64,000 nucleotides of DNA, from positions 1,854,314-1,918,313 of the forward strand of contig NW_019091376.1 of the NCBI RefSeq assembly GCF_001949145.1, in the 5' to 3' direction. Below are positions 43,840-57,339 of the stretch, piece by piece. The position numbers and the translations under genes are program-made. The stretch comes from Acanthaster planci. Taxonomy: Eukaryota > Echinodermata > Asteroidea > Valvatida > Acanthasteridae. Under the pieces are notes generated by a model. It ran no database searches. It saw nothing but the letters and a program-made list of their open reading frames with translations, and was not told where the DNA came from. Every line of letters starts with the position of its first letter. Within the stretch, counting starts at the first letter, position 1.

Positions 43840-45407
43840 GCTCCCGTCCGGTACGAGAAAACAAAAGTGGAATGTTTTAAAACAAACAATGGTGGGTATC
43901 AGGCCCCCTAGGCAAATGGAGGATTCTGTCAGATTAAAACATGATTATTGCCTATACTGGTGTCAGCGTGGTCACACGTTGGAATCTCAAGGCGAAGTTG
44001 ATGAATCAGGTTGGTTGATAGTCCCCTATTACGCTTTCTCTGAGTCTCTCGTGCAATGCCATACCTAACCACAATAATGTTCTGCACGAAGACCAGATTG
44101 TTCACGCTTGTTTTTATGGGGGGTGAGAACGTCTTGTCTTGGCATCTTTACTACCCATCTCTACCAAGAGAACTAAAAGTACTCACTCGACAACTACAGC
44201 CCACTCTAAAAGTACCTCAAGTCGAGTAATGTGGTTTATCGGTTTATGCATACTCGTAACACGATAGAATACCCAACGTTTGCTAAGTTATGGGAAATCA
44301 TTGAACACAGTGTGCACGATTCAACAAGTGTGAATGCCAGAAGAGTAGACTTCACAAGTGACTCGATAGGCTGTCTTTTCTTGTGTTGAGAACCGGTTGT
44401 TTGCCAAATCAGTTCCCATTATAAGTGCATATTTAGGGACTAATCCCTAGAAGTGTCTTGTCCATTCACCTCAGCCGTTCTTATTCCTCCATGCTTCAAC
44501 CCACGCTGTCAACTTTTTCCCAAACTGAAGCCTCGATTTCTGTTGCGAGTGATAAATTTTAGACCTGAACCCAGCACCAGTATCGTCTTCTTACTTCATT
44601 GGAAGTCCCCCATTGATCTGTTATGTAATATCTGTCAACGGTCTTTGGAATGTAATGTACAAACCCACAGGGGAAAAACATATTATTTGTCCTGTCGTGA
44701 GTCGCCTGTTGTGCGGTATGCACATTAAATATGCATGATTGATTCCAAAGCTTGATAATAAAGCGGAGAAAGTACATCACTTCATAGCGAGTTTCTTCCC
44801 CTCCCCGAAAAAGATAAAGAACCCCTCCAGGCCCACTCTGGCTGTCTTGTGTCATCACTCACGGGGCTTTTGTTGACACTAAATGTGGCATTTGGTTGTC
44901 ACCCAGGCGCCTTCCACCCTCGAGTTATTAATACCTGAAATATGCAGCATGTGCCTATTAAAATTGCTCTCTCGGTCCCTCTCTGTCCTTTTTTCTTTAT
45001 GAGAAAGCTTTTCAAGGTCCAACCACTTAGGGATGAGAGAAAAATGTGTTGTCTGGTAAGTTTCTTTGGCGAGGCTGTCCCGCCTGTGACTCACAGGAGT
45101 AATTGATTATGATCAGAAAATGGGAATATAATGCTCCGTCTTATCTTTTCAGCGCCTTTCGGTTTTAATAATAAGAGGCTTTTGGAAGGAGGAAAAGAGT
45201 GTGCAGCAAAGGTTGCGAGTGATGACGGGTAGTGATGAGATGGGAAGATCGTTGGCAAGTAGCTATCGGTGCATGGGGTCGACAAGAGATCCTTCTCTCG
45301 GTGTGTTGGCCTTTTTTCCCAAGGACTGTCAGAGGTGCTTGTACTTGGCATTAGTGTCGCTGTTGATATTTCCTCCTCGACGTTGCTGTTGTTATGGTGA
45401 TAGCTGG
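43840..45407. other. CpG-retaining stretch, nothing recognised
   Basis: Open frames at 43817-44068, 44453-44728 and 45091-45477 (minus, S/T/P-rich) show no family features. No repeat or RNA gene identified. Confidence 0.35.
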
Positions 45408-45650
45408 GATCGTCACCATCCACACTTGTCACCACCTTCCCCGTCATCACCTCCCTCAAAACCATTTTTGAGAACATCGAACCACTTGTTCATCACCGTA
45501 AATCCTCTCGATATAGCATTGGTCAGTTCTACCACCATGCATGATGCTTGAATCGTGCCCTCACGTATCCACTTCGTCATTATCACAGCCAATTTTTGTC
45601 ATTGTCACCTTTGCCTCACCCATCCACTGCTAATGTGCCACTCTGCCACC
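45408..45650 (+). repeat. Degenerate GTCACC/CATCACC repeat
   Basis: Variants of GTCACC, ATCACC and CCACTTG recur at irregular short intervals, with C/A/T but little G on the plus strand. It resembles a decayed minisatellite and explains low-complexity frames on both strands. Confidence 0.35.
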
Positions 45651-45879
45651 TGCACAGGTCCTACAGCATTTCAAATGGATGTCATTGCTCCATGGAATTA
45701 GAATGCGTGTAAAAAAAGACAATATGATTCCTCAGGCATGGTGGTTTTTCTTTGTCAATTTCAACCACATTGTACCTCCATGCTTCCAAACCCATTAACG
45801 CTCCATCCACCTCTCAAGAGAAAAAAAATCATCTTCGCTGTATAGCATAAACAACGAAGAGATAAAACACGGATCTTTC

Positions 45880-45897
45880 AGCAGTCAGCTGACTGCT
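45880..45897. promoter_or_regulatory. 18 bp perfect palindrome centred on an E-box
   Basis: Each half is AGCAGTCAG or its complement, centred on CAGCTG (an AP-4/myogenic-type E-box). About 0.25 such uninterrupted 18 bp palindromes are expected by chance in 64 kb. The following 100 bp (to about 46050) is CpG-rich and complex, so the pair may form one regulatory element. Confidence 0.35.
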
Positions 45898-48480
45898 CTG
45901 GCTCAAGTACATTTCCGCTGTTCAGTTTTCGCGCTAAGCCAGCCGTCAGCGCCCGTCACTCAGAAATATCGAAATGACACCATTTCGTCCATCCCGCTCG
46001 CAAGCCGAATTATCTATCGCCAAGGGGGCCCCGAGCTCTGGGGGTGTTTGCACTTCACTTTGCGTATTAAGCCCATCCAAGGTTGAAATGTGCAAACTAG
46101 CTAAAAGAAAAATACTGAACAGGACGCAGATAATGCTAGATGAATGAAGGAAAGTATAGGTGTGGGGTGAATCATTGTTAGCGGCCCAACAAGGGCTTAT
46201 GTCATCAGACGCCGCTCGACAGCGATGACAAAAAGAACCTAGAACATAGTTTTTTCTGTGACGGAAATGACTTTGTTTTCGGAAAAAGGATCGTTATCGG
46301 CGAGAGATTCGGGTTAGAAGGTCATTTTGACGATATAGTGAAACTTGAGTGGAAGTTTTATCTCGTAGCCTCTGATTCATTCGAATAAAACTGATGTGTA
46401 ATACCGTCGTGATTTCGGCATGTCCCCCAATTTATTGCTTTTCTTAACATGTAATCAGAAACGCCCGATTGTCTTTTTCCGATTGGTACAAACTGCATCA
46501 TGTACAATCGCAAATACCTGGAACCTCAACGGTTCTCCGTGGGTGACTGTTGAAACTGCATGGCAATTTTTCAAAATTTGTACGGGCAGTGGCCACCCAC
46601 AATTTGTCATTGGGGTTTTGACAGGAATTTAACCCCCCCCCCCATCATGATGCCCAAGCCCACGTTCCCCACCCCACCCACCCTCCCCTGTTGCGCCACA
46701 GGGGACTTGGATTTACGGCTATGTCAGAGCTTAGTAGGTTTTAAGATGTAGATATATACTGTATCTTCGCTTTCAGACAAAACAAAAACGGGGGCTCAAG
46801 CCTCCTACAGGCCTCCTTGGCTCGCCACTTTTTCTGGGCTCATTTGTTGCTTGTTGGACCATAGAGCTATGGTTAGACAGTTGAAATACCCGTAGTGTAT
46901 AAATTGAGTTTTAGCTCAATTTGTCCTTCCACTCGCAACTTGTTTCCAATCCCTCCAGAAAGAGGCATTTTTGCTCATTTTTAATTATATTAAACGTCCA
47001 ATACAGATCTACAACGTGTGAAATTATTTCAAGTATTTGTACTAGAAATATACATGAAAGTCTTGCGATATTGTTCTCCACTGGAAGGCCATTTTTCAAT
47101 AATAGGCGCCCGGGGATGTTCTAGTTCGACAACCCGTGAACCTATTGTCTATACAAGTGACAGCTTGAAAATGTTACCCAGTTTGAAAGAAGATGTTGAT
47201 TGACATATCACTTGAAACGGTTTTCTTCCCGTTAAAAGACCAATCACCTCGTAAAATATTGATGTACTGTACAACAATAATACTTGACGATTTGTATTAT
47301 TTTTTTCTTAAAATTTTTAGAGAGGACATGTTTGCATGACTCTAGACGCGTTTGAGTTCCAGTTTCATCTATAATGTATAGCCCCTTGCATGGCATAGAG
47401 GGACAGTCGTGCTACGATCTGTAATGACGGTCAAAGATGTTAAACTGTTGTTGAGCTGTGACCTTGGCTTACTATATTTTCAACCGGACGGCCCCTTAAT
47501 CCGAACCCTCCCGCTAGGGGCCGCGAGTGAGTGGGCCCTGTCGTTTTCAGTTTTAATACAGGAGAACATATCTGGGTCAATATGGCAGGCAGTGGACAGG
47601 AGAGGCAGGAGAGGGGCCGGCTTCGACTTGTGTTCGGATTACACGGACGACAGAGGAGGGGATGTCATGCTAGAATTACCAGTGGTTCATAACCCCGGCT
47701 GGACGAGCAAGGCAGCTGGAGAAGAGCATCCTACAGCCCGCCCCGTCGACGACACCTGCCGGCACCCGTAAGGCACGGAGAACTCTCTGATTGCAATGTG
47801 GGCCATGATAACAGGTCCACGGGCAGGACCAGGTGTTGCGCGAGGAGAGGTATATCATAGGTACCTCCCTTTTGGCTAAAATTAAAATGAAAAGAAGAAA
47901 AAAACGAAAGGAAGAAAAACTTTGAGCCTGTCAAGGTCGGTTTTCACTTCCAGATGACATGCGTTGATCCGATTTTTTTCCCATTTCCTGAATTTGAAAG
48001 ACGGAGATGACGTTTTTTGATAGAGGAAAGTGGATCGTGATTGTTGTTAGTTTTCCGGGAGCCTCCTTGTCTCTTCAAGATCTCTGGAGGCAGATTTTGA
48101 TGCGGTCGACCTCATCGTGTTAGGGGCCACATTGTCACGTCTAGGCCTAATGGTTAGAGATGGTTTTTTTCTAAAATGATCTCCTTTGTTTAATTATGTC
48201 AAATTGAGTGACTTTGCTCTTCCCTAACTGTAGCCGGGCTGGGTTGATCCTTAGAATTTAAGTAAGATGGCCTTCTTGGGGACACTTTAAAAGTGGTTGT
48301 CTCCTCAGGGTTAGTGGTAGAGCATAGAGCAAGTTCTAGAGCAACAGTTCCTAAAGGAGTTTATTTTGTGGTCCAGAGGATTGTCTTAAGGTTAATTGTT
48401 ATTTATGGTATGTAGGATCAGTGGGCCATTGACAGTGTTGGCAAGTTGCCAACATTTGCTTTTGGCGCTACGGGGAGTTG
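45898..48480. other. CpG-retaining stretch, nothing firm
   Basis: A C-run near 46631-46643 and C-rich sequence to 46690. The frame at 47409-47771 (120 codons) is G/D/R-rich in its second half and unrecognised. Complex patches near 45950-46060 and 47500-47760 could be regulatory or exonic; I cannot decide between them. Confidence 0.3.
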
Positions 48481-48490
48481 CTTACGTCAA

Positions 48491-48700
48491 CAGGTGTGTA
48501 ACTGTTTGAAAAGGCGGCAAAATCAACAGGTGGCCGCTGTGGATGATCGCAACATCAGGTGGCCGCTATGGAAAGATGACAGGCCACGTTTTTGCAACGT
48601 AGAAGGATGATAAGCAACACCAGCCACTGGCCTTTAGAAACCCAACATTAGCAGGTGGCCAGTATGGTATATGTAGGCCTGACAGGTGGCCTTTGAGAGA
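48491..48700 (+). repeat. Degenerate CAGGTGGCC array with five CAGGTG E-boxes
   Basis: CAGGTG occurs in the same orientation at 48491, 48527, 48556, 48652 and 48683, four times extended to CAGGTGGCC, with related units (CACTGGCC, CAGGCCAC) between. The unit is roughly 30 bp (CAACATCAGGTGGCCGC-type) and has drifted. CAGGTG is the core bound by Snail- and ZEB-type repressors, so the array could act as a binding-site cluster even if it arose as a minisatellite. Confidence 0.45.
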
Positions 48701-51700
48701 GTGATAAGAAGATACAACCTTTCTGTATGATTGGTGCAACGATTGAAGTCACCGGTTGAACCCCAGAAAAAAAGGCTCAAGACACGGTCATATATCCAGC
48801 AAGAAATGAGACCAAGGGGTACCCCTAACATGTCCAATTGCTGTACACATTCTAGACTATTGTTACCTAACACATCCCCCTAGATGTCTGAAGAAAATTC
48901 TTCAGATTCCAGTGAGACAATGACCAACACAAAGCAGGGGACTCTCTCCGTCTCATGGCTTGCTTACGGCTACGGCCACTATCTAAAGGTGGCGATGAGT
49001 ATATATATGTAGGGCGTACAAGAGGCATCCTGTTGTTACTGGCCACCAACAGCCACAGGGAGTAGCTGTGGAGAAGGCCACGTTCACTGGTATCCACAGT
49101 ATCCACAGATATTGTAATAGATAGCAAGTGGGCACAAGCGAGTTCCCCTCGGCTGTCAGCCAGAATCTTAGAGTTGAACCGTGCAAAGTTCTTACTGTGA
49201 AAAACTCAGTATCATTATAAGCCAATTAGTTCATGTGTTAATTGGGTTCTTTTTTAGACGTGAGTCCTCCTGGATGCATTTTTTTAATTACATGACTGTC
49301 TTGGGATGCACCATGTACTTTCCTATTGCAAAATGGTTTTATTACCAGTCTTAAGAGGACACTCGTCTTCACGTGTCGTGGAAACTTCCTTTTTGTTGAA
49401 AAGTCGAACTTCCCTCTGAAAAAAAAATCCACTAGCCACGATTAAAGCCTTTAGTCAAGTCGTCTTCCCCAGCGTGTTGTGTAAAAAAATGTAATTTCTT
49501 TCGGTTGAGCGGGGTAGCGAATCAGAACGAAATTAAGTTCTTACTGTGGAATGTATCACTCCGCGTCGCGGAGGTGCTTGAGCTATGAGTCTCTGGTACA
49601 TGAATCGGGGTGTGGCAAGAATGTCCATCTACGGTCCGAGAGGCAAACGCTACTTCATCATAGCAACTTATTATTATTTGCAATGCTTTTTTCCCATGGG
49701 TTTTACCCCCTCAGGTTTTTCCCACTGGGTTTTTCCAACCTACAAATAATACGAATGAAGTTGCGGTGATGATGGAAATCGTCATCGTATTTTAATACGA
49801 CAATTATTTATCACATGCTTTCAATTTATTTACTTGTCATGAACCATATCGTGTACACTTTGGTGTAGGTATACATGTAGTATTAAAATGACAATGTTTG
49901 CACGGATTCCTTCGTAATCAATCGTAATGTTACACTGTAATGTATGGATTGCAGGGACAGTAAATGGTACCAGTCAGTAAGATCCAACGACATATAAGAT
50001 CTTTTAACCACACTGAGAGACGAGTATTCGTAATCAATTAAATGGAAGAAATAATGAATAAAAGGGGTGTGCATGCCTATCGCTCGCCCTCCCAAAGTTG
50101 TAATCTAAGTGTCATGGACTCATTAAGAATAACTTTCGCCTGCGGGTTAGGGCCTGAAATGCCCCCGAGAGCGGTTAAAGGCAATCAGTGCAGAGCGACT
50201 TTGTTACGTCATTATTCCTAATTAGCACAACACACGTGGTTTTAAATGTAAATGTTTTACCATTACGTTTGTGCGTTCGCCGTGAACTTCACAGTCGGGT
50301 GTCACGTGGTGTGGCAAATTTGCTAACCTGTACGCTAACACTGAAATTTAACGAACACTGTCTGCAATGGGAAATGCCCCACAGGCATATCTCATTTTCT
50401 TAGGTAACAACTGGTAATCGAGATTTCTATTTTTACCTCATTTTGCACCAGTGCCGGTTGCAACGGAAGCGTGCTTGTTCATAATTCGTTGGGCAGTGTC
50501 TCGTGTTTAGAATGTCAAGTTTACCTTTCGCAGTCGCCAAAAGGAACTGGTCTGAATTGTCGTCTGGTGGACATTGTATTCGCTGTCGCTCGACAGAGAT
50601 ATTCTGTATTATGAGACTAAATTGGTTCCAGTGGTTCACAAAAAGCACACCGTGCTCTTAACTACATCTTTTTGCACCTCAAGATCAACTCATGGATAAG
50701 CAGATTGGTTGCCCATTGAATCGACAGACCCTTACAAACTACCGCTTATCTGTCGCGACCCTACAAGTCCCCAAACCGGGCCCGCATTACCGAGATTAAG
50801 GCGGCAGCCCCCCTAAATTTTACGCTTCCCCCGTGACGAATCATTTTCTGCCCTTTGCTAAGACCCCCCGATGTTTAATCATATAACCCTAAAATGTCAC
50901 GTTGCCAAACGGCTTACATGACTGCAGCTCAGCAATTGGCTTTGACGACTCCATAGGAACATGTTTTAAAAAGAACTGCTGGTCTGCCCCATACATCATC
51001 AACACAGAGTCTCACAAAAAAAAAATCATAGAAGTAACACCTGCACACGGTGACTGAGCGCCGGTGGTTGATGGGTTTCTGACGGGGGGGAGTTACTCTA
51101 ACTCGAGCCGCCTGTTTAATAGGAAAAAGGAGCCAGGAAATTACACATGACGTCCCAGAACTGCAACTTGGACAAACTTTTATTTCTGCTCTTCAATAGA
51201 AAGAAAAAAAAGTCACAAAATCTGCCTCACATCATGTTATCGCTCTCTTGCTGAGAACTTCTGAACCGGAATTAGGGATGGTATCATTCCTCAATAGCAA
51301 TTTTGTCATACTCATACACGATACAGTGATGTGGCATCATCGTCACATGACGGTTAGCGCGATCTCATTTTAAGCTATGTGGTCAGAAATCGTCATATCC
51401 GTACTTGCAAGATGTCACTCTCAACAATAAATCCTTGGATAGGTTATGAAAAGGGGTTAAAAGCAAAACCATTTAGTTCAGCAGTGTTTTGGACTGGCCA
51501 TAGTTTTGTGTATTAATGTTTTTCCATGGGTTTAAGGCATTTAAGCTGGACATAATCTGCTGCACAAAGCGGGTTAGCCAAGAAGTGTATAGTGCTTGTG
51601 ACTAAATGTTTGATGTTTTCCTGTAATCAACAAGCTAGAGCCCTACTATCCGCAGATACGCTGTAATTATATGGAGAATACCGATTCCATTCATCATAAT

Positions 51701-52079
51701 GTAGTCGACCGTTAGAAGGCGGGGGAATCCCCTGTGTCTGTGCTCCCACCTCCGCTTATACCCCGCCCAGTGAGGCTCCCAACTCGGAAACCAGGTAATT
51801 CGACAGAGTCACGAATTGACCATACTTCCAATGTCGTGTCAGTCACGCTGCGTATGTACTGCGACGAACTTTGACCCTTGTGCTTCAGTTCATCAAAAAT
51901 GTATGCTCCCTCTGAGACGAGGGGCTAAAGCAGAGGTAGGATCAAGTCCCGTGGAGTGGAACTTCTTTTCAGTGTATTATAAATAGCATTGAAACTATTC
52001 ACTTTGAAATCTGCGGTGTTCAGTCAACATTACGGTACCCGATCGGGCAACTGATTACAGGAAATTCAGATACCAAACA
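48701..52079. other. CpG-retaining stretch, nothing firm
   Basis: It contains a CGTCACATGACG dyad (51341-51352; inverted CGTCA halves) in a CpG-rich patch, and scattered A- and G-runs. Frames at 48867-49127, 49551-49769, 50188-50403 and 50433-50648 are unrecognised. Confidence 0.3.
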
Positions 52080-52709
52080 GTGTGGATATTTGCAATGTAT
52101 ATTTTGCCATATTTTGTGCAATGTCTAAAAAACTTGTGTCACCTTTTTCGAATAGGCCTACTGAATGCGTTGTATACCCTCAAACACACATCACTGCGCA
52201 TTTCGTTTTTATTAGTGCTTTTCGGCGAAAACTGCGATGTAGAAGTCTTGCCCTGTGTTGACACCAAGGACAGGAGGGAACACAGGATGTTTGACCAGGT
52301 TTCAGGAAATTTTTGTTCGGGGGGGGGGCTTGGTATTATCTTGTCGCCGTTGGTTACGCCGTCTATTTGTTTTGTCTTTAACCTTGCACCCAAAATAAGA
52401 CCATTCCATGGTTTATTTTTAGGAGATCTTGCGGACTGCATCCGAATCTCTTTTCTAGAGCTAGTTCTTGGTCTTCACTCCATTGGAAATGCGTGGCGAC
52501 GCACAGACAATAGACCTAGCAGTAGCCTAGCTCTGGAAGCCCGTTACGGACACGACCTTACATCCCTTAAAAAAATGGTCACCTCCCCCGGGATCCGCGC
52601 CTGTATGGTATACATTAACACTGCAATTACTGCAGGGCACTTCAGTTTTCCCATTCATCCCATCGATCATTCATGTAGGCTTATCATTTCTACGCAGTTA
52701 TCGAAATGA
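52080..52709 (+). other. Longest uninterrupted ORF (209 codons), unrecognised
   Basis: The frame starts with a hydrophobic stretch (residues 1-50 rich in F, L and I) and has no recognisable domain, repeat or catalytic motif. A G8-9 run lies inside it (52320-52328). Its minus strand is also open for 100 codons (52139-52441). Long frames are more likely by chance in this CpG-richer part. I would not annotate it as a gene without expression or homology evidence. Confidence 0.12.
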
Positions 52710-55700
52710 AGGTGCAAAGGAATGATGTGAGACGGGGCCATAGTGGGGGTAGAACGTTCAGGCATCATTTTACTGGCCGCTAAAACTTCAGCAGACCAAA
52801 CTGACTTTTGGGCCGGGAAGTTGTAACTGCAAACGTGCTCCCTCGTCAGCTCTTGGTTGAATTGCTTCTACAATGAACAGACATTCTTGGCCTGTTTCTT
52901 ACAATAACGAGATCCATGTCTCAAGTTCACCTCCGTCATCCGCATTTAATCCGTGCCACGCGTGACTCACCAACGTCAGAAATGATTCGCTGCAAAATCT
53001 GTTTTCTGTTGTCGATTGTGAACTTCTGGATCATTCAGTGACATTGAAGTTTTTCTTTGTCGGGATGATTAATCATTTTTGAGTCTGTTCCTAGTGGTTT
53101 TTAAAAGTTTCCATGTATGTATATTCTACTTGGTATTTAAATCGATGGCGTTTGGAGATTCACACAAATGGCTAAATGCCGGGGCATTCAACCTTGTTAC
53201 CAGGTGTTGCACGGTTATTACTTGTGAATTGAACGTAATCCTGCGACATGTATGAAACTGATAGCCAGTCGCTACCCGGGATTGATCCGGATCAAACGAG
53301 CTTGATTCCTCCTGAACTAATTCTGCACGTTTTTGATGGGTCATGTTGACTGAATGCACCTTGATTCCCCTGCATTCGGGTCAAAATATGTTAGTATGTA
53401 CTGCACTGCATTTTAAGTACTCCAAAAGAGCGCGAGGGGAATAGATTACACACAAGATCACTTGGATTTCAGATCATCTACTCCCCGCTGTCAGTGCTGA
53501 AGTCTCATCTACTTGGTATAATGACATGGTACATAGATTGGGAGTTGCACAGTGTTTAGACTCGAGAAGGGGCAAATATTTGACAAAATTGTTCGCAGTC
53601 CATCTATAGCCATTCGTTTAGACAATACTATCAGTGTATGATATGAATTTTGTCATTCATGCCAACTTTACGCACGATGTTGATTCAGCGTGATGTGACA
53701 AGATCAAATACTTTATCGACCCTTTTCTGTGATGTTTTGTTGTGGTATGTTTGATTGCTGCGGGTCAGGACCTCAGGCTTTCCTGCATGTAAGTATGTTG
53801 AGATTTTGTCTGTGAAATCGTCTTGGGTGCGTATGATAAGTGTCCTTCAGAATTTCTTTTAGCAGACGAGCCTTTGGGTTTCACGGATCGTCTCGCCAGT
53901 CGAGTGTGACAGATCGCCTTTGTTTATGACCAATAACCCAAGCCACGAGGCCCCCACGAAACACCACAAATTAACCGCACGAGTTTGGTTTCATAAATGT
54001 CAACACTGCAAGTCCATTTACAAAATTAAAAAATGTAAGCGTACATAGTCGATCATAATACGCAATCATCGTTCATGTGTTTACCAGCCTGATTAAATCA
54101 ATGGGTTCCTCGGCCGTTATCATCCGCGCTTCGCTCAAGCTCTCTGGGCTTGCTGCCGAACAAAGTCCAGTGTTCACCCTTCGCCCCCCCCCTTTCAATC
54201 GCTCCTTCGTGCTCGCCCATCGTACATTTCCAGCCTGTGGTAAGATTGAGCGTAAAGGCATCGAACAAATATAATTTGCCGAAATTGGGCAAACATGGGG
54301 TATATCATACATTGTCAACACACAATAACTCAATGAGCTGTCGTTGTCGCGACCGGCTGTGGACGCGAGGTTCTTGATTTGTCCCGGGTCGTGGCGCACG
54401 TGCGTGCGGCGGGCAGCGGGCGAGTCAGCTAGTTTCTTCTCTTACCGAATCGTGGGCGGTAATTGTGTTGATTAACGTCAATCTGTCGCAGTCGTCTGCA
54501 GGCCAATTGGGGCTCAATCATTTTTGGAGCAACTTTTCTCTCTCTTCTTCCCTTGAGTGTGGCTGGGTTGTGATGCTGAAAATATTGAAATCAGGCCGGT
54601 TTTCGACTACACGTCAGACCATGCTTAATCAAGAATCTGCCATTTTATCGTGGTCTATCTTAGTTTTGTGCTCTTAACACGACGAATTTCTTTTGGTTTG
54701 CATTCCAAACTGCGTTTGGACATATTTGCTTCAGGTGTGTGCATTCGGTTTCCTGTGACGCTCCTGTTTCTTGGTGATACATCCTCAACAAATCACGTCA
54801 GCAGTTTCTTGTCTTGATTCTGCGCGTGAATTCTCCGTCAAGTGTACTAGTCTCTGCTTTGGAGAAAAAAAAGGAACGGACGCACTGTTTTGTTTTTTCC
54901 CCAATTGTGTTTCTGCAGCATGTCGTTATGAATTTCTGCATATTGTGTGTTGATCTAGCTGTTTTCTCTTGTGCGCCGAAAACTTAGCCGTGCTAAACAA
55001 AAAAACCCCAGTTTTTATCATGGCCTGTGAACAACATTCAGTGAAAGTTTTTACAGGAGACAAAAAGCAAAATGACCACTGAGTCCTAGAAAAATATGGT
55101 CACTTTACATTGAAGACTTACACAAACAAACTGATACTTATTTGATGCGTTAAACTGTATAGCAGTGCTTTGTGGTTGAGCCAGCACTGTGATTGCAACT
55201 TTTTCAGAGGGCACTATAGGACGTATGTTGCACATTGCCCGTGCCATCTTCTCCCAGCTTAAATAAAGGCCGCCCGGGTGACAGGGGTCGTGACATTTTC
55301 ATGTGCGGTGTTTATGATATCTTGGCTTCTAGGAAGTCATAAACTATCGGAAGAGGGTACGACTAGTGTGATGCTACACCTGTTCGACAATAATCTGAGC
55401 GCGCGTCAGGCTTGCAAATGACAAAACGGAGCACATGGTACAGCAGCGTGGACTCAACAGTCTGTTCGGCGTGACTAGCTTTAACGATGATTTCAGAAAA
55501 CGTATTTGGCAGTTCTTTTTAAACCCCACCCTTTCACCGAAGCACAAATCACTAAAGTCCAACGCTAGTTTGGATGTTAATGGTTTGTTCGGTTTAATGT
55601 GTAATGTTTTCATCGTTGACGACACAGGAACTTGAAGTTTTGATGTCGTCATCCATTTTCTAACTTTTCCGTTTTGATTTTTGGGAGTAATTTCAGAGAT

Positions 55701-57339
55701 TTATTTTGTGATTTATTACTTGCTTGAAGTCGATTGCACGTTTTTCATCCACTTTCTTCACTGAAGGCCTATCACGTGTCTTTTCAAAGCATACCGAACG
55801 TATACTCTGATATGTCAACCTGGTGAAGCAAGCCCTCAGAAACATTGTTTCATGAGTCGCCAGAAAGGCTTCCACTCTATCTACAAAATTAATCACATTG
55901 TCAGTTTTTGGAGCGGGCATTTGCCCCGGGCCCGACCCTCATCTTGACTGGAGTTGTGAAGAACTGTGATTGCTTTGTCTTGTGAAATAAAACAGGCACG
56001 ACCAGTTGACTGACTTTGTCGACTAAAAGGACACCTTGCAAAGTTAAATTTTTATTTGGACCATTGTCAGACCCAGAATAATTTAATCTACATCAAACTT
56101 GAAATCTTCATGCTGTTGTCAAGGAAAACCTCCCCATCAGTCGACCTCAAAACGCTTTTAACTTGAAATAACGGGCAAGGTGACAGCTGTTGTGTCTTAA
56201 GAATGCTTTAGTGATTTGGATCGGTATTTTAGGGGTCGTGGGTATTTGTGCAGTTCCATTGTTTTTGGATGTTTTTCTTTTTGAATCCGAAAATTCAAAG
56301 AATCTCCCGGTGGACGACGTGCACAGTCATACCGGTGCGCAAAAGCACTCATCAACAGTTTTTGTAATTTTTTTTTTGTTTTATTTTGTTTTTAATAGTT
56401 TTCTCATTTATCGTTACTGCGTATCAAGAATAACTAATATATAACAAGCTTGATTTTTTGCCACTTTTTTTTACCAGCCTAAATCGTAGCTTAGTTGTAA
56501 CAAAGATCAGATTCCTCTCTTGGACTATTTGCTGGAGTGTCTTTGTGCTGGGAGGCAACTTTGGCAGGTTATTGGAAACGAGCGCAAAAAGTGAAACATT
56601 TCGTTTTTAACAATACGGGTCCGTACCTTTGATAATCCAGACATTTGCGAGGAAATATGTGTATCAGTTGTACGAAAGTAACATTCATTAAATATTCCGC
56701 GTTAGGTGAAAGGAATTACGAAAAAAAGATACTCTAAATTTCTTAAGTTAAACCATACAGTTTTACGGTAACATAAGGGGTGGTTCTTACACTACAGACG
56801 AAAGGGGAAGCTGTTGATTTACGTACAATATGCGTACCCAAGGCAATGAGGATACTGCTTTGGCGTAGGGAGAAAATCTTCGTTTAATGTATTTTCATGG
56901 AAGCAGCTTGAAAATTGTAATATCGTCAGATTTAATCTTGTCTAAGTCGCATAATTTATGACAGTGTTTGTGTCCAGGAGGTATTGACTGGACCAATGTG
57001 TAGTAAGTATAGGCTGGGTGGATGTTACAAGAAGCTTACGGTACTGTAGTTTCAGAGGAACTTAAAGGTTTGATATTATTTCAAGAGTCACTGATTCCTT
57101 GAGTTGTTCGGTTGATATGACTGAAATCGTCGACTTAAAACCACTGCCGTATTGTGATTAGACATCTCGATATATTCGAATTATGTAAATATCGGCCGGC
57201 ATCTATAATGGCAGATCATTAAATAGGAGATTTGACAGCCTTCCATCTTTACAGAAATAGGCGGGGGAAAAAGCAAAACAGTCATTTGCTAACCCTCCCC
57301 TTCCCTTCAGCCGAACCCGGAGTCCTCCTCTGCAGTCGA
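52710..57339. other. CpG-rich stretch, nothing firm
   Basis: The most CpG-dense part is about 54061-54480 (38 CpG in 54061-54480 by hand). It resembles an unmethylated CpG-rich regulatory or promoter region, but there is no clear core promoter, exon or family hit. The frame at 55435-55635 is unrecognised. A complex AT-core patch (GATTTGACAGCC near 57228) may be regulatory. Confidence 0.3.

Noticed and set aside
52080-52709. The 209-codon ORF as a protein-coding gene
   Set aside because: No domain or family resemblance, contains a G8-9 run, and the opposite strand is also open. Listed only as an unrecognised frame.
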